64,000 nt of DNA from Azospirillum doebereinerae. Its GTDB lineage: Bacteria > Pseudomonadota > Alphaproteobacteria > Azospirillales > Azospirillaceae. The notes below the pieces were generated by a model. The model had not been told where the DNA came from, did not search any database, and was given only the letters and a program-made list of their open reading frames with translations. Positions 23,501-32,547 of this stretch are shown piece by piece. The position numbers were made by a program, and so were the translations under genes. The stretch lies in assembly GCF_003989665.1 (NCBI RefSeq), contig NZ_RZIJ01000001.1, forward strand, positions 124,001-188,000. Direction: 5' to 3'. Every line of letters begins with the position of its first letter. Positions within the stretch are counted from its first letter, which is position 1.

Positions 23501-23604
23501 GCCCCCTCCCTAACCCTCCCCCGCTGCGCGGGAGAGGGGACTGCCGCCGTCTTCCCACAAGGTCCCCTCTCCCGCTGCAAGCGGGGGAGGGCTAGGGAGG
23601 GGGC
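23501..23604. repeat. G-rich palindromic repeat cluster 3 (topA-rnr gap)
   Basis: An inverted pair fills most of the 159-bp gap: GCCCCCTCCCTAACCCTCCC with a CCGCTGCGCGG hairpin and GAGAGGGG, mirrored by CCCCTCTCCCGC, TGCAA, GCGGGGGAGGGCTAGGGAGGGGGC (given here in parts). It is the same design as the clusters at 8542 and 44314. Confidence 0.85.
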
Positions 23605-23644
23605 AAACGCAAGCCCGGCAACCACCTCCCGGAACGCCCCGCCC

Positions 23645-25795
23645 GTGACCGAGTCCCGCTTTCCGACCAAGGACGCCGTCCTCGCCTTCATCCGCTCCAG
23701 CACGGTGCCGGTCGGCAAGCGGGAGATCGCCCGAGCCTTCAAGCTGTCCGGCTCCGCCCACCGCGAGGCGCTGAAGGAGCTGCTGCGCGACCTGGAGGCG
23801 GACGGCAACGTCGAGCGCGGCCGCAACAAGCGGATGGCCCCGCCGCAGTCGCTGCCGGAGGTCGCCGTGCTGGAGGTCTCCGCCGTCGACCCGGACGGCG
23901 AACTCCAGGCCCGCCCGCTGACCTGGACCGGCGAGGGGACGCCGCCCCGCATCTTCCTGCTGCCCGAACGCGGCAAGGGCGCCCCTGCCCCGGCGGTCGG
24001 CGACAAGCTGCTCGCCAAGCTGTCGCGCATCAACGACCGGCTCTACGAGGGCCGGATCATCCGCCGGATCGAGGGCGCGGAGGGCCGCGTTCTCGGCGTC
24101 TACCACCCGGCTGCGGACGGCGGGCGCCTGATCCCGACCGACCGCCGCAACAAGACCGAGTTCGTCGTCCTGCCGCCCAACCGGGGCGACGCCGAGGCCG
24201 GCGATCTGGTGATGGCCGACATCCTGCCGGCCGGGCGGCTCGGCCTGCCCCAGGTCCGCGTCACCGAGTGTTTCGGCTCCACCGCCGAGCCGCGCGCCAT
24301 CAGCCTGATCGCCATCCACGGCGCCGGCCTGCCGACCGTCTTCCCGCACGCCGCCCTGCGCGAGGCCGAACTGGCCGCCGTGCCGCCGCTGTCCACCCGC
24401 GAGGACCTCCGCGCGATCCCGCTGGTCACCATCGACGGGTCCGACGCGCGCGATTTCGATGACGCGGTGTGGGCAGAGACCGATCCCGACCCGTCGAACC
24501 CCGGCGGCTGGCACCTGCTGGTCGCCATCGCCGACGTGTCCTATTACGTGCGCCCCGGCTCGGCGCTGGATCGCGCGGCCTACGAGCGCGGCAACTCGGT
24601 CTATTTCCCCGACCGCGTCGTGCCGATGCTGCCGGAGGCGCTGTCGAACGGCCTGTGTTCCCTGCGTCCGGGCGAGGACCGCGCCTGCCTGGCCTTCCAT
24701 CTGTGGATCGACCGCGACGGTGCGCTGGTCCGCCACCGGCTGGTGCGCGGGCTGATGCGCTCCGCCGCCCGGCTGACCTACGAGCAGGTCCAGGCCTGCC
24801 GCGACGGCACCCCCGACGACGACACCGGCCCGCTCGCCGAGCCGGTGATCGCCCCGCTCTACGGCGCCTTCGCCCGGCTGTGGGCGGCGCGCGGCCGACG
24901 CGGCACGCTGGAGCTCGACCTGCCCGAACGCCGCGTGCGGGTGGACGAGCGCGGCCGGGTCGGCGAGATCGCGACGCGCGAGCGCCTCGACAGCCACCGG
25001 CTGGTCGAGGAGTTCATGATCGCCGCCAACGTCGCGGCGGCCGAGACGCTGGAAGCCCGGACCATGCCCGGCCTGTTCCGCGTCCATGACCAGCCCTCGA
25101 TGGACAAGATGGAGGCCCTGCGCGGCTTTCTGGCCGGCATCGGCCAGACCCTGCCCAAGCGGCAGGAGCTGACCCCGGACCATTTCACCCGCATCCTGCG
25201 CAAGGCGGCGGGCACCCCGGAAGCCCCGCTGGTCAGCGAGGTCATCCTGCGCGCCCAGGCCCAGGCGGCCTACAGCCCCGAAAACATCGGGCATTTCGGG
25301 CTGGCGCTGCGCCGCTACGCGCATTTCACCTCGCCGATCCGCCGTTACGCCGACCTGATCGTCCACCGCGCCCTGATCCGCACGCTGAACCTCGGCGTCG
25401 GCGGGCTGGACGACGGGGCGATGGAGCGGCTGGCCGAGATCGGCGACCACATCTCCGCCACCGAGCGGCGGGCGGCGGCGGCGGAGCGCGACGCGCTCGA
25501 CCGTTTCACCGCCTCCTTCCTGTCGGACCGGATCGGCGCGCGATTCGCCGGGCGGGTGTCCGGGGTGACACGCTTCGGGCTGTTCGTGCGACTCGACGAG
25601 AACGGGGCCGACGGGCTGATCCCGGCCAGCACGCTGCCCGACGACCGCTACGAGCACGACGAGGCGAAACACGCCCTGGTGGGCCAGCGCCACGGCCGCA
25701 CCTACCGGCTGAGCGCACCCGTCTCCGTCATCCTGGTGGAGGCCGATCCGCTGACCGGAAGCACCCTGTTCCGGCTGGACGATCCGCAGGGCTGA
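23645..25795 (+). CDS. rnr: Ribonuclease R
   Basis: RNase R is a processive 3'-5' exoribonuclease for structured RNA. The 716 residues contain N-terminal winged-helix and cold-shock-like domains, the RNB catalytic domain with DGSDARDFDDAV (about 264-275), SPIRRYADLIVHR, and a C-terminal S1 domain (about 635-705) with GRVSGVTRFGLFVRLDENGADGLI. It lacks the long basic tail of the E. coli enzyme. The start is GTG at 23645. It is downstream of topA with a palindromic repeat block between. Confidence 0.95.
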   Translation: MTESRFPTKDAVLAFIRSSTVPVGKREIARAFKLSGSAHREALKELLRDLEADGNVERGRNKRMAPPQSLPEVAVLEVSAVDPDGELQARPLTWTGEGTPPRIFLLPERGKGAPAPAVGDKLLAKLSRINDRLYEGRIIRRIEGAEGRVLGVYHPAADGGRLIPTDRRNKTEFVVLPPNRGDAEAGDLVMADILPAGRLGLPQVRVTECFGSTAEPRAISLIAIHGAGLPTVFPHAALREAELAAVPPLSTREDLRAIPLVTIDGSDARDFDDAVWAETDPDPSNPGGWHLLVAIADVSYYVRPGSALDRAAYERGNSVYFPDRVVPMLPEALSNGLCSLRPGEDRACLAFHLWIDRDGALVRHRLVRGLMRSAARLTYEQVQACRDGTPDDDTGPLAEPVIAPLYGAFARLWAARGRRGTLELDLPERRVRVDERGRVGEIATRERLDSHRLVEEFMIAANVAAAETLEARTMPGLFRVHDQPSMDKMEALRGFLAGIGQTLPKRQELTPDHFTRILRKAAGTPEAPLVSEVILRAQAQAAYSPENIGHFGLALRRYAHFTSPIRRYADLIVHRALIRTLNLGVGGLDDGAMERLAEIGDHISATERRAAAAERDALDRFTASFLSDRIGARFAGRVSGVTRFGLFVRLDENGADGLIPASTLPDDRYEHDEAKHALVGQRHGRTYRLSAPVSVILVEADPLTGSTLFRLDDPQG

Positions 25796-26060
25796 ACGGG
25801 ACGCGGGAGCGGAAGCGTGGCCGGAAGGACACAGCCGTTCCATCAAGCAAAAGCCTGACAATTCGGGGTTCCCCGCATTCAAGCGTGACCTTCGCGCCAC
25901 AGAATTCGGTGAATCGCGACTTTGTATAGAGCCCCTCAAATTTGTCCCGCTCCGGCCCTGAACGATGGTGCTATCTCTCACCCATCCGGGATCGGGAACA
26001 TCCCCATCCGGTCCGGCGAGGCTCCTCGGGGTTCAGGGAAGGGAGGCCGCGGTTCGTCCC

Positions 26061-27674
26061 ATGGCCATTCGCGATCGCAACGCCCAGTCGCGCGTTTCGC
26101 CGTTTCAGGCTCTCTCCCGGCGCCTTCGCGGTTGCGGGCGCTTCGCCGCCCCCGCCACCGCCGCCTTTCTCGCCCTCAACGCCCATGGCAACCCGGTCCA
26201 GGCCGTGCCGAGCGCCGATCCGGCGTCGGTCAGCGAGCAAGTCTTCGCCGTAGGCTTCGGCAAGATCGCCGAAGTCTACCTGAAGCCGGTCAGCTTCGAC
26301 CAGTTGGGTGTCGACGGGCTGAAGGGGCTGACCGTCATCGACCCGACCGTGAAGGTCGAGCGCGCCAACAGCACCGTGCGCCTGTACGTGTCGGGCGGGC
26401 TGGCCGCCGAGTACGGCGCCGCCGGGGCGGCCGACGCCGCCGGCTGGGCGACGCTGACCACGCGGGTCATCGACCGCGCCCGCCTGTTCTCGCCGCCGCT
26501 GGCGCTGGCCACGCCCGAGCGCATCTATCAGGTCGTGTTCGACGGCGTCACCGCCGACCTCGACGGCTATTCCCGCTACACCGGCGTCCAGCGCGCAACC
26601 AACGAACGGGCGCAGCGCGAGGGCTACGGCGGCATCGGCGTCTCGCTCGACATCGCCAACAACCGCGTGACGGTGCGCGACGTGCTGCCGCGCAGCCCGG
26701 CCGACCGCGCCAGCGTGCGCGACGGCGACCAGCTCCTCGCCATCGACGGCGAGTTGACGACCCGGCTGAACGAAGCCGACATGCGCGACCGGCTGCGCGG
26801 CCCGACCGGCACCATCGTGATGGTGACGCTGGCCCGCGACGGCGGCACGCCGCGCCGGGTGCCGCTGCGCCGCGAGCGGGTGGTGCCGAACACGGTCAGT
26901 TCCTCGGTCGTCGATCAGGTCGGCGTGATCAAGCTGGAGCGCTTCAACGCGACCACCGCGTCGAACCTCCGCGACGCGGTCGCCGGCATCCGCCAGAACG
27001 TCGGGCGGAACCTGCACGGCCTCGTGCTCGACCTGCGCGGCAACCCCGGCGGGCTGCTCGACCAGGCGGTGTCGGTCGCCGACCTGTTCATCAAGCGCGG
27101 CCGTATCATCGCCACCGAGGGCCGCCACCCCGACAGCCGCCAGCGTTTCGAGGCGGCGCCCGACGACATCGCCGACGGCCTGCCGCTGGTCGTGCTGGTC
27201 GACGGACGCTCCGCCTCCTCGGCCGAGGTGGTGGCGGCGGCGCTCCAGGATTCGGGCCGCGCGGTGGTGGTCGGCGCCTCGTCCTACGGCAAGGGCAGCG
27301 TCCAGACGGTGACCCGCCTGCCCAACGACGGCGAGCTGTTCCTGACCTGGAGCCGCATCTACACCCCGGCCGGCTACACCCTGCACCGCCAGGGCGTCCA
27401 ACCGATGGTCTGCACCAGCCGCGCCGGGCAGACCGACCCCGACGCCCTGCTGGGCGACCTGCGCGACGGGCGCCTGCGCCCGACCCAGATCGCCAGTTGG
27501 CGCGCCAAGGCCGCCGACGACGAGCAGGCTCTGGCGTCCCTGCGCGAGTCCTGCCCGTGGAAGGAACACGAGCCGGAACTGGACCTGAAAGTCGCGACGC
27601 GGCTGCTGGCCGAACCGGGGCTTTACCAGCGCGCGGTGGCTCTTGCCGTCGTCAACACCGTGGCGGAACGTTAG
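26061..27674 (+). CDS. S41 family C-terminal processing peptidase with PDZ domain
   Basis: This 537-residue protein has a basic N-terminus with a hydrophobic segment (about 22-42) suggesting export or anchoring, a PDZ domain (about 190-270, IGVSLDIANNRVTVRDVLPRSPA and GDQLLAIDG), and the S41 protease core. The nucleophile lies in DGRSASSAEV (Ser near 386) and the general-base Lys in SSYGKGSVQT (about 411). Such proteases cleave C-termini of periplasmic substrates. The start at 26061 is preceded by AAGGGAGG; an in-frame ATG at 25965 is an alternative. The protein ends with an extra region of about 90 residues past the core. Confidence 0.88.
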   Translation: MAIRDRNAQSRVSPFQALSRRLRGCGRFAAPATAAFLALNAHGNPVQAVPSADPASVSEQVFAVGFGKIAEVYLKPVSFDQLGVDGLKGLTVIDPTVKVERANSTVRLYVSGGLAAEYGAAGAADAAGWATLTTRVIDRARLFSPPLALATPERIYQVVFDGVTADLDGYSRYTGVQRATNERAQREGYGGIGVSLDIANNRVTVRDVLPRSPADRASVRDGDQLLAIDGELTTRLNEADMRDRLRGPTGTIVMVTLARDGGTPRRVPLRRERVVPNTVSSSVVDQVGVIKLERFNATTASNLRDAVAGIRQNVGRNLHGLVLDLRGNPGGLLDQAVSVADLFIKRGRIIATEGRHPDSRQRFEAAPDDIADGLPLVVLVDGRSASSAEVVAAALQDSGRAVVVGASSYGKGSVQTVTRLPNDGELFLTWSRIYTPAGYTLHRQGVQPMVCTSRAGQTDPDALLGDLRDGRLRPTQIASWRAKAADDEQALASLRESCPWKEHEPELDLKVATRLLAEPGLYQRAVALAVVNTVAER

Positions 27675-27730
27675 ACTCGGGAACTTGGAAGCGCGGCGGA
27701 TCTGTTCTTGATTGTTGCGGTCCTTAATTC

Positions 27731-27758
27731 TTGACATCGCGGCGTCAGACGGTATCTT
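27731..27758 (+). promoter_or_regulatory. Sigma-70 type promoter of rpmG
   Basis: A perfect -35 box TTGACA (27731-27736) and TATCTT (27753-27758) are separated by 16 bases, 64 bases upstream of the rpmG start. The position and match are good for a strongly expressed ribosomal protein gene. Confidence 0.65.
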
Positions 27759-27821
27759 CCGCCGCTAACACGCCGCCCCCGCCGGGATGGCGGGCACGGA
27801 TTTTTTGTCGGGATCGAGATC

Positions 27822-27989
27822 ATGGCCAAGCAGAACACCGTCCTCATCAAGCTGCTGAGCACGGCTGACACCGGTTTCTTCTACGTGAAGAAGAAGAACC
27901 CGAAGAAGACCACCGAGAAGCTGTCGTTCCGCAAGTACGACCCGGTGGCTCGCAAGCATGTCGAGTTCAAGGAAGCCAAGATCAAGTAA
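27822..27989 (+). CDS. rpmG: 50S ribosomal protein L33
   Basis: This 55-residue basic protein of the large ribosomal subunit begins [20 protein letters not shown] and contains the L33 signature [10 protein letters not shown] followed by [23 protein letters not shown]. The zinc-ligand cysteines of some L33 forms are absent, so this is the C-minus type that does not need zinc. It is monocistronic, with its own promoter and a strong terminator. A GATCGAGATC stretch precedes the ATG. Confidence 0.97.
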   Translation: MAKQNTVLIKLLSTADTGFFYVKKKNPKKTTEKLSFRKYDPVARKHVEFKEAKIK

Positions 27990-28012
27990 GGCTCCCGACC
28001 GACCGCTTTACG

Positions 28013-28045
28013 AAAGGCCGCCCTTTGGGCGGCCTTTTCGTTTTT
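28013..28045 (+). terminator. Terminator of rpmG
   Basis: A perfect 11-bp stem AAAGGCCGCCC/GGGCGGCCTTT with a TTT loop is followed by TCGTTTTT. It starts 24 bases after the rpmG stop and is a textbook Rho-independent terminator. Confidence 0.9.
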
Positions 28046-28080
28046 GGCGCTGTCTACTTGGTACGGGTTTCCGTAGCGCC

Positions 28081-28965
28081 TCAGCCGATCTCGGCCAGCA
28101 ACCATGCCTTGAACTGGCGGATGCGCCGCGCCCGCTCCGCGCCCGGCGCGTGGGCGATGTAGTAGCTGCCGCGCTGGCGCAGAGTCTCGGCGAAGGGCTG
28201 GACCAGCCGGCCCGAGGCCAGATCGTCCTGCACCAGGAAGATCGGCAGCAGCGCCACCCCCATCCCGGCCGACGCCGCCTCGATGATCATGAAGAAATGC
28301 TCGAAGCCCAACGACAGCGCCGATTCGGGCAGGGTCAGGCCGAAGGCGCCGAGATAGCCGCGCCAGGAATCCGGCCGCGTCGTGTGCTGCAGCAGGCGAT
28401 GGCGCGGCAGGTCGGCGGGGTGGCGCAGCGGCGGCCCCTGCTCCAGCAGCCCCGGCGCGCAGAAGACGCCGATGGTCTCGGCCATCAGCGGCGTGGTGAC
28501 CGAGCCCGGCCAGCCCGCCACCCCGAAGCGGATGGCGACGTCCAGCGGCTCCTTGCTGAAATCGACGTTGTGCTCGCTGACGCTGACGTCGACCAGGATG
28601 TCCGGGTTCTCAGCCTGGAACCCCTTCAGGCGCGGCACCAGCCAGCGTTGCGCCAGCGTCGGCAGGGCACTGACCCGCAGCACGCCGCCGTCCTGCTGGC
28701 GCGCCGCCCGCGCCGCCGAGGCGATGCGGTCGAGCGCCTGCGACGCCTCGGCGTAAAAGGCCTCGCCGGTCGGGGTCAGTTCGATCCCGCGCCCGACCCG
28801 GCGGAACAGCTCGACGCCCAGATCGGCGTGCAGGGTCTGCATCATGCGGCTGACCGCGCCCTGCGTCACCGACAGGTCGGCCGCCGCCTTGGTGAAGCTG
28901 AGATGGCGGGCGACTGCGACGAAGCTGCGGACGGCGTTGAGCGACGGCAGGGAGCGGTCTGGCAT
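28081..28965 (-). CDS. LysR-family regulator, GcvA-like
   Basis: This 294-residue LysR regulator has the winged helix-turn-helix at the N-terminus ([21 protein letters not shown] and [16 protein letters not shown]), then a periplasmic-binding-protein-like effector domain. The N-terminal pattern resembles the GcvA/AmpR group. It is divergent from a VOC-family gene with 124 bases between, and a long perfect palindrome lies just before its own start, so autoregulation and control of the VOC gene are likely. The inducer is unknown. Confidence 0.92.
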   Translation of the reverse strand: MPDRSLPSLNAVRSFVAVARHLSFTKAAADLSVTQGAVSRMMQTLHADLGVELFRRVGRGIELTPTGEAFYAEASQALDRIASAARAARQQDGGVLRVSALPTLAQRWLVPRLKGFQAENPDILVDVSVSEHNVDFSKEPLDVAIRFGVAGWPGSVTTPLMAETIGVFCAPGLLEQGPPLRHPADLPRHRLLQHTTRPDSWRGYLGAFGLTLPESALSLGFEHFFMIIEAASAGMGVALLPIFLVQDDLASGRLVQPFAETLRQRGSYYIAHAPGAERARRIRQFKAWLLAEIG

Positions 28966-28978
28966 GGGGCTGGGCCGA

Positions 28979-28999
28979 TCTATGAGTTCAACTCATAGA
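28979..28999. promoter_or_regulatory. Palindromic operator between the LysR and VOC genes
   Basis: Two 10-base arms, TCTATGAGTT and AACTCATAGA, flank a single C. It sits 14 bases before the LysR start codon and about 90 bases before the VOC gene. Its inner part fits the T-N11-A style of LysR-type binding sites, making it the best candidate for the operator of this regulator. Confidence 0.6.
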
Positions 29000-29089
29000 C
29001 AGCCGTCCAAGAACTCGTTTGTCAAGCCTACGCCGATGCGGTCTGCTGGGCCCCGCAACAGCCACCCGCCAGCCGGAAAGAGACCCCGC

Positions 29090-29518
29090 ATGAGCACTCT
29101 GACGCCCTTCCACATCGCCTTTCCGGTCGACGACCTCGCCGTCGCCCGCCATTTCTACGGCAGCGTGCTGGGCTGCCCGGAGGGGCGCAGCAGCGACCAG
29201 TGGATCGACTTCGACCTGTTCGGCCACCAGATCGTCGCCCATCTGAAGCCGCGCGACGACAGCGCGCCGGGCGCCCACCACAACCCGGTGGACGGCCACG
29301 ACGTGCCGGTGCCGCATTTCGGCGTCGTCCTGCAACCGGCCGACTGGGATGCCCTGGCCGAGCGTCTGAAGGCGGCGGGCGTCAAGTTCGTGATCGAGCC
29401 CTACACCCGCTTCAAGGGTCAGGTCGGCGAGCAATCGACGATGTTCTTCCTCGACCCCGCCGGCAACGCGCTGGAGTTCAAGGCCTTCGCCGACCTGTCG
29501 CAGCTGTTCGCGAAGTGA
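29090..29518 (+). CDS. VOC-family (glyoxalase/dioxygenase-fold) protein
   Basis: This 142-residue protein has the vicinal-oxygen-chelate fold: [23 protein letters not shown] at the start (metal His), [18 protein letters not shown] in the second module and [15 protein letters not shown] near the end (metal Glu). The spacing suggests a metal-dependent enzyme, but the substrate cannot be told. It is divergent from the LysR gene and probably its target. It ends just before a repeat cluster. Confidence 0.85.
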   Translation: MSTLTPFHIAFPVDDLAVARHFYGSVLGCPEGRSSDQWIDFDLFGHQIVAHLKPRDDSAPGAHHNPVDGHDVPVPHFGVVLQPADWDALAERLKAAGVKFVIEPYTRFKGQVGEQSTMFFLDPAGNALEFKAFADLSQLFAK

Positions 29519-29524
29519 GGAAAG

Positions 29525-29756
29525 TCCTCTCCCGTCCCGGGAGAGGGAGGGGACCCACGAAGTGGGGAGGGTGAGGGGCGAGCGGGCGTGGTACATAATC
29601 CATGTTCCAATAGCCCCTCACCCTTCCCACGGCATGCGCCTTGAGCCCCGAGGTCGTTCGCAAGTCTCACGACCGCATTCCACCTAATGATCGCCTTCGG
29701 CGCTCATCCGGCCTGCGGCCTTCGGCTCCATGCCCTCTCCCGGGGCGGGAGAGGGA
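29525..29756. repeat. G-rich palindromic repeat cluster 4 (VOC-ABC gap)
   Basis: This 240-bp gap between converging genes holds dispersed units: TCCTCTCCCG-TC-CCGGGAGAGGGA at 29525-29548, then GGGAGGGTGAGGGGCG, an opposite CCCCTCACCCTTCCC near 29612, and a terminal CCCTCTCCCG-GGG-CGGGAGAGGG at about 29732-29754. The outer hairpins could also end transcription of both genes. Confidence 0.75.
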
Positions 29757-29758
29757 GT

Positions 29759-31327
29759 TTATCCCGCCACCCCCGCCATCATCAGGCCGAGGCGCTGCTC
29801 GTCGGCCTCGTCGGGGGCGGCCTCGCCGACCAGATGGCCGTCGAACATCACGAGGATGCGGTCGGACAGGGCGCGGATCTCGTCCAGTTCGACCGAGACC
29901 AGCAGGATCGCCTTGCCCTGGTCGCGCAGGGCCACCAGACGACGATGGATGAACTCGATGGCGCCGATGTCGACGCCGCGCGTCGGCTGGCCGACCAGCA
30001 GCAGGTCGGGGTTGCGCTCGATCTCGCGGGCCAGCACGATCTTCTGCTGGTTGCCGCCGGAGAAGTTCGCGGCGTTCAGCCGCCCGTCGCGCGGCCGGGT
30101 GTCGTAAGCCTCCATCTGCTTGGCGCATCGCTCGGCGACGGCGGCGCGGTCGAGCAGCAGGCGCCCGTTCCAGGCCGGGTCGTCCTGAAAGCCCAGGATC
30201 GCGCATTCCTCCGCCGAGAAGCCGGTGACCAGCCCGACCCTCTGCCGGTCCTCCGGCACATGCCCGACGCCGAGCTGGCGCAAGGCCCGCGCGTTGAAGC
30301 GGTCGGGATGCCCGACCAGTTCCTCCCCGCGCAGGCGCACCGAGCCACCGGCCACGGCGCGCATACCGGCCAGCGCCTCCAGCAGTTCGGACTGGCCGTT
30401 GCCCGATACCCCGGCGATACCGACGATCTCGCCCGCCCGCACCGAAAAGCCGACGCCCTTGACCCTCTCGACCCCGGACGGATCGCGGACGCGCAGACCC
30501 TCCACCCGCAGAACCTCGGGGCCCGGACTCGCCGGGGTCTTGTCCACCCGCAGCAGCACCTTGCGGCCGACCATCAGCTCGGCAAGCTGCTCGCGGCTGG
30601 TGTCGCGGGTGGCGACCTCGGCGACCACCTGACCGCGCCGCATGACCGTCACATGGTCGGTCAACTCCATGATCTCGCGCAGCTTGTGGGTGATGATGAT
30701 GACCGTCTTGCCCTGCGCCCGCAGCGCGCGGAGAATGCGGAACAGGTGGTCGGCCTCCTGCGGGGTCAGCACCCCGGTCGGCTCGTCGAGGATCAGGATG
30801 TCGGCGCCTCGGTAGAGCGCCTTCAGGATCTCGACCCGCTGCTGGGCTCCGACCGGCAGGTCGCCGACCGGGCCGTCGAGATCGACCTCCAGCCCGTAGT
30901 CGCGCGCCAGCCGGGTCAGTTCCGCGCGGGCCTTCGCCAGCCCGGCGGACAGGGTGACGCCGCCCTCCGCCCCGAGCAGCACGTTCTCCAGCACGCTGAA
31001 CGGATCGACCAGCATGAAGTGCTGGTGGACCATGCCGATGCCGGCGGCCAGCGCGTCGCGCGGGCTGCGGATGGCGACCGACCGGCCGTTCACCCGGATG
31101 TCGCCGCCGTCGGCGCGCAGATAGCCGTAGACGATGCTCATGATCGTCGACTTGCCGGCGCCGTTCTCGCCGATCACGCCATGGATGGTGCCGGCGGGGA
31201 CCGTCAGCGACACCGCGCGGTTGGCGTGGTTGGCGCCGAACCACTTGTCGATCGCCACCGTCTCCAAGGCCGGTTCCGGGGCGGGCGGCAACGGTTCGGT
31301 GGCACCGATGGGGGCCATGTCGGGCAT
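29759..31327 (-). CDS. ABC transporter ATPase of the BMP/nucleoside-sugar type
   Basis: This 522-residue protein has two fused ATP-binding domains, as in ribose-type and YufO/NupA-type importers. Domain 1 has Walker A GENGAGKST, a Q-loop with MVHQHFML, a variant signature LPVGAQQRVEI and Walker B ILILDEPTGVL. Domain 2 has a degenerate Walker A (GVSGNGQSEL) and the signature NFSGGNQQK. Such ATPases normally serve two permease subunits, and none is encoded here. Its start lies 13 bases from the stop of the upstream BMP binding-protein gene, so the two are co-transcribed. Confidence 0.92.
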   Translation of the reverse strand: MPDMAPIGATEPLPPAPEPALETVAIDKWFGANHANRAVSLTVPAGTIHGVIGENGAGKSTIMSIVYGYLRADGGDIRVNGRSVAIRSPRDALAAGIGMVHQHFMLVDPFSVLENVLLGAEGGVTLSAGLAKARAELTRLARDYGLEVDLDGPVGDLPVGAQQRVEILKALYRGADILILDEPTGVLTPQEADHLFRILRALRAQGKTVIIITHKLREIMELTDHVTVMRRGQVVAEVATRDTSREQLAELMVGRKVLLRVDKTPASPGPEVLRVEGLRVRDPSGVERVKGVGFSVRAGEIVGIAGVSGNGQSELLEALAGMRAVAGGSVRLRGEELVGHPDRFNARALRQLGVGHVPEDRQRVGLVTGFSAEECAILGFQDDPAWNGRLLLDRAAVAERCAKQMEAYDTRPRDGRLNAANFSGGNQQKIVLAREIERNPDLLLVGQPTRGVDIGAIEFIHRRLVALRDQGKAILLVSVELDEIRALSDRILVMFDGHLVGEAAPDEADEQRLGLMMAGVAG

Positions 31328-31340
31328 CGCGGCCGCGCCC

Positions 31341-32339
31341 TTAAGGCTGGTACGGCTTCACCGTCAGGGTCCCGGCGATAATCTCCGCCTTCGCGGCCTC
31401 CAGCTTCCGCTCAACCTCCGGCGCGATGAGCGCGCGGTTGCTGGCGTCGAGCGCGTAGCCGACGCCCTCCTCCTTCAGCCCGACCACCCGGTGTCCGGCC
31501 TTCCAGCTTCCGTCCTTGGCGCTCTTCATGCAGTCGTAGACGACCACGTCCACGCGCTTGACCATCGAGGTCAGGACCTTGCCCGGATGGACGTGGTTCT
31601 GGTTGCTGTCGACGCCGATGCCGAGCTTGCCGGAATCCGCCGCCGCCTGGAGCACCCCCAGGCCCGTCGCCCCCGCCGCCGCGAAGACGACGTCAGCGCC
31701 GCGCCCGAACTGGCTCTTGGCCAGTTCCGCGCCGCGCGTCGGGTCGTTCCAGGCGGCGGGCGTGGTGCCGGTCATGTTGGCGAACACCTCGTTGGAGGCC
31801 GCGACGTGCTTCACCCCCTGCTCGTAGCCGGTCAGGAAGTTGCGGATCAGCGGGATGTCCATGCCGCCGACGAAGCCGACCTTGCCGGTCTTCGACACCA
31901 GCGCCGCCGCCATGCCGACCAGGAAGGAGCCTTCATGCTCCTTGAAGGTCACCGACTGGACGTTGGGCGCGTCGAGCTTGTCGTCGATCAGGCAGAATTT
32001 GGTGTTGGGCGAGTCCTTGGCGACCTTCTCCACCGCCGCCGTCTGCGAGAAGCCGACCGCGACGATCACCGAGGCCCCGCGCCGCACCAGCGTCCGCATC
32101 GCCTGCTCGCGCTGGCCCTCGTTGGTGATCTCGAACTCGCGGTAGGCGGTGCCGGTCTCCTTCTTGAAGCGCTCGGCGCCGTTGTAGGCGGCCTCGTTGA
32201 AGGACTTGTCGAACTTGCCGCCCTGGTCGAACACGACGGCCGGCGCGAACTCCTGCGCCTGGGCCGGGCGCGCGGCACCGGCCAGCGACAGACCCAGGGC
32301 CGAACCCGCCAGCAACGCGGCAAGGAAACGCGTCTTCAT
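31341..32339 (-). CDS. BMP-family periplasmic binding protein
   Basis: This 332-residue protein is a PnrA/Med-like binding protein of the basic membrane protein family, which generally bind nucleosides. A Sec signal peptide with ARPAQAQ at its end precedes the mature protein; no lipobox Cys is seen, so it is a soluble periplasmic form. Typical segments are FDQGGKFDKSFNEAAYNGAERF, GKVGFVGGMDIPLIRNF, GVDSNQNHVHPGKVLTSMVKRVD. It heads a two-gene unit with the ATPase downstream. The ligand is inferred, not shown. Confidence 0.93.
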   Translation of the reverse strand: MKTRFLAALLAGSALGLSLAGAARPAQAQEFAPAVVFDQGGKFDKSFNEAAYNGAERFKKETGTAYREFEITNEGQREQAMRTLVRRGASVIVAVGFSQTAAVEKVAKDSPNTKFCLIDDKLDAPNVQSVTFKEHEGSFLVGMAAALVSKTGKVGFVGGMDIPLIRNFLTGYEQGVKHVAASNEVFANMTGTTPAAWNDPTRGAELAKSQFGRGADVVFAAAGATGLGVLQAAADSGKLGIGVDSNQNHVHPGKVLTSMVKRVDVVVYDCMKSAKDGSWKAGHRVVGLKEEGVGYALDASNRALIAPEVERKLEAAKAEIIAGTLTVKPYQP

Positions 32340-32547
32340 GTGCCATCCACTCCCGGTCTCGTTCCGACTTGATCCAAAGGATAGCCGCCCCATCATTTCA
32401 CACAACAAGGAAACGAGCCCCAGGGTCCGGAGCGAATCGCCGCCCGCCCGGTTGACGGATGGGGCCGGGGCGTTTAAGACCCGGCCGACAATGCGTGCTG
32501 CGGCCAATCGGCGCCGCGCCGATTCCAAGGGATGGGGGCGACGCTCG

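Noticed and set aside
23510..25981. An 823-codon minus-strand frame opposite rnr
   Set aside because: No recognisable domain, and RNase R on the plus strand is unmistakable.
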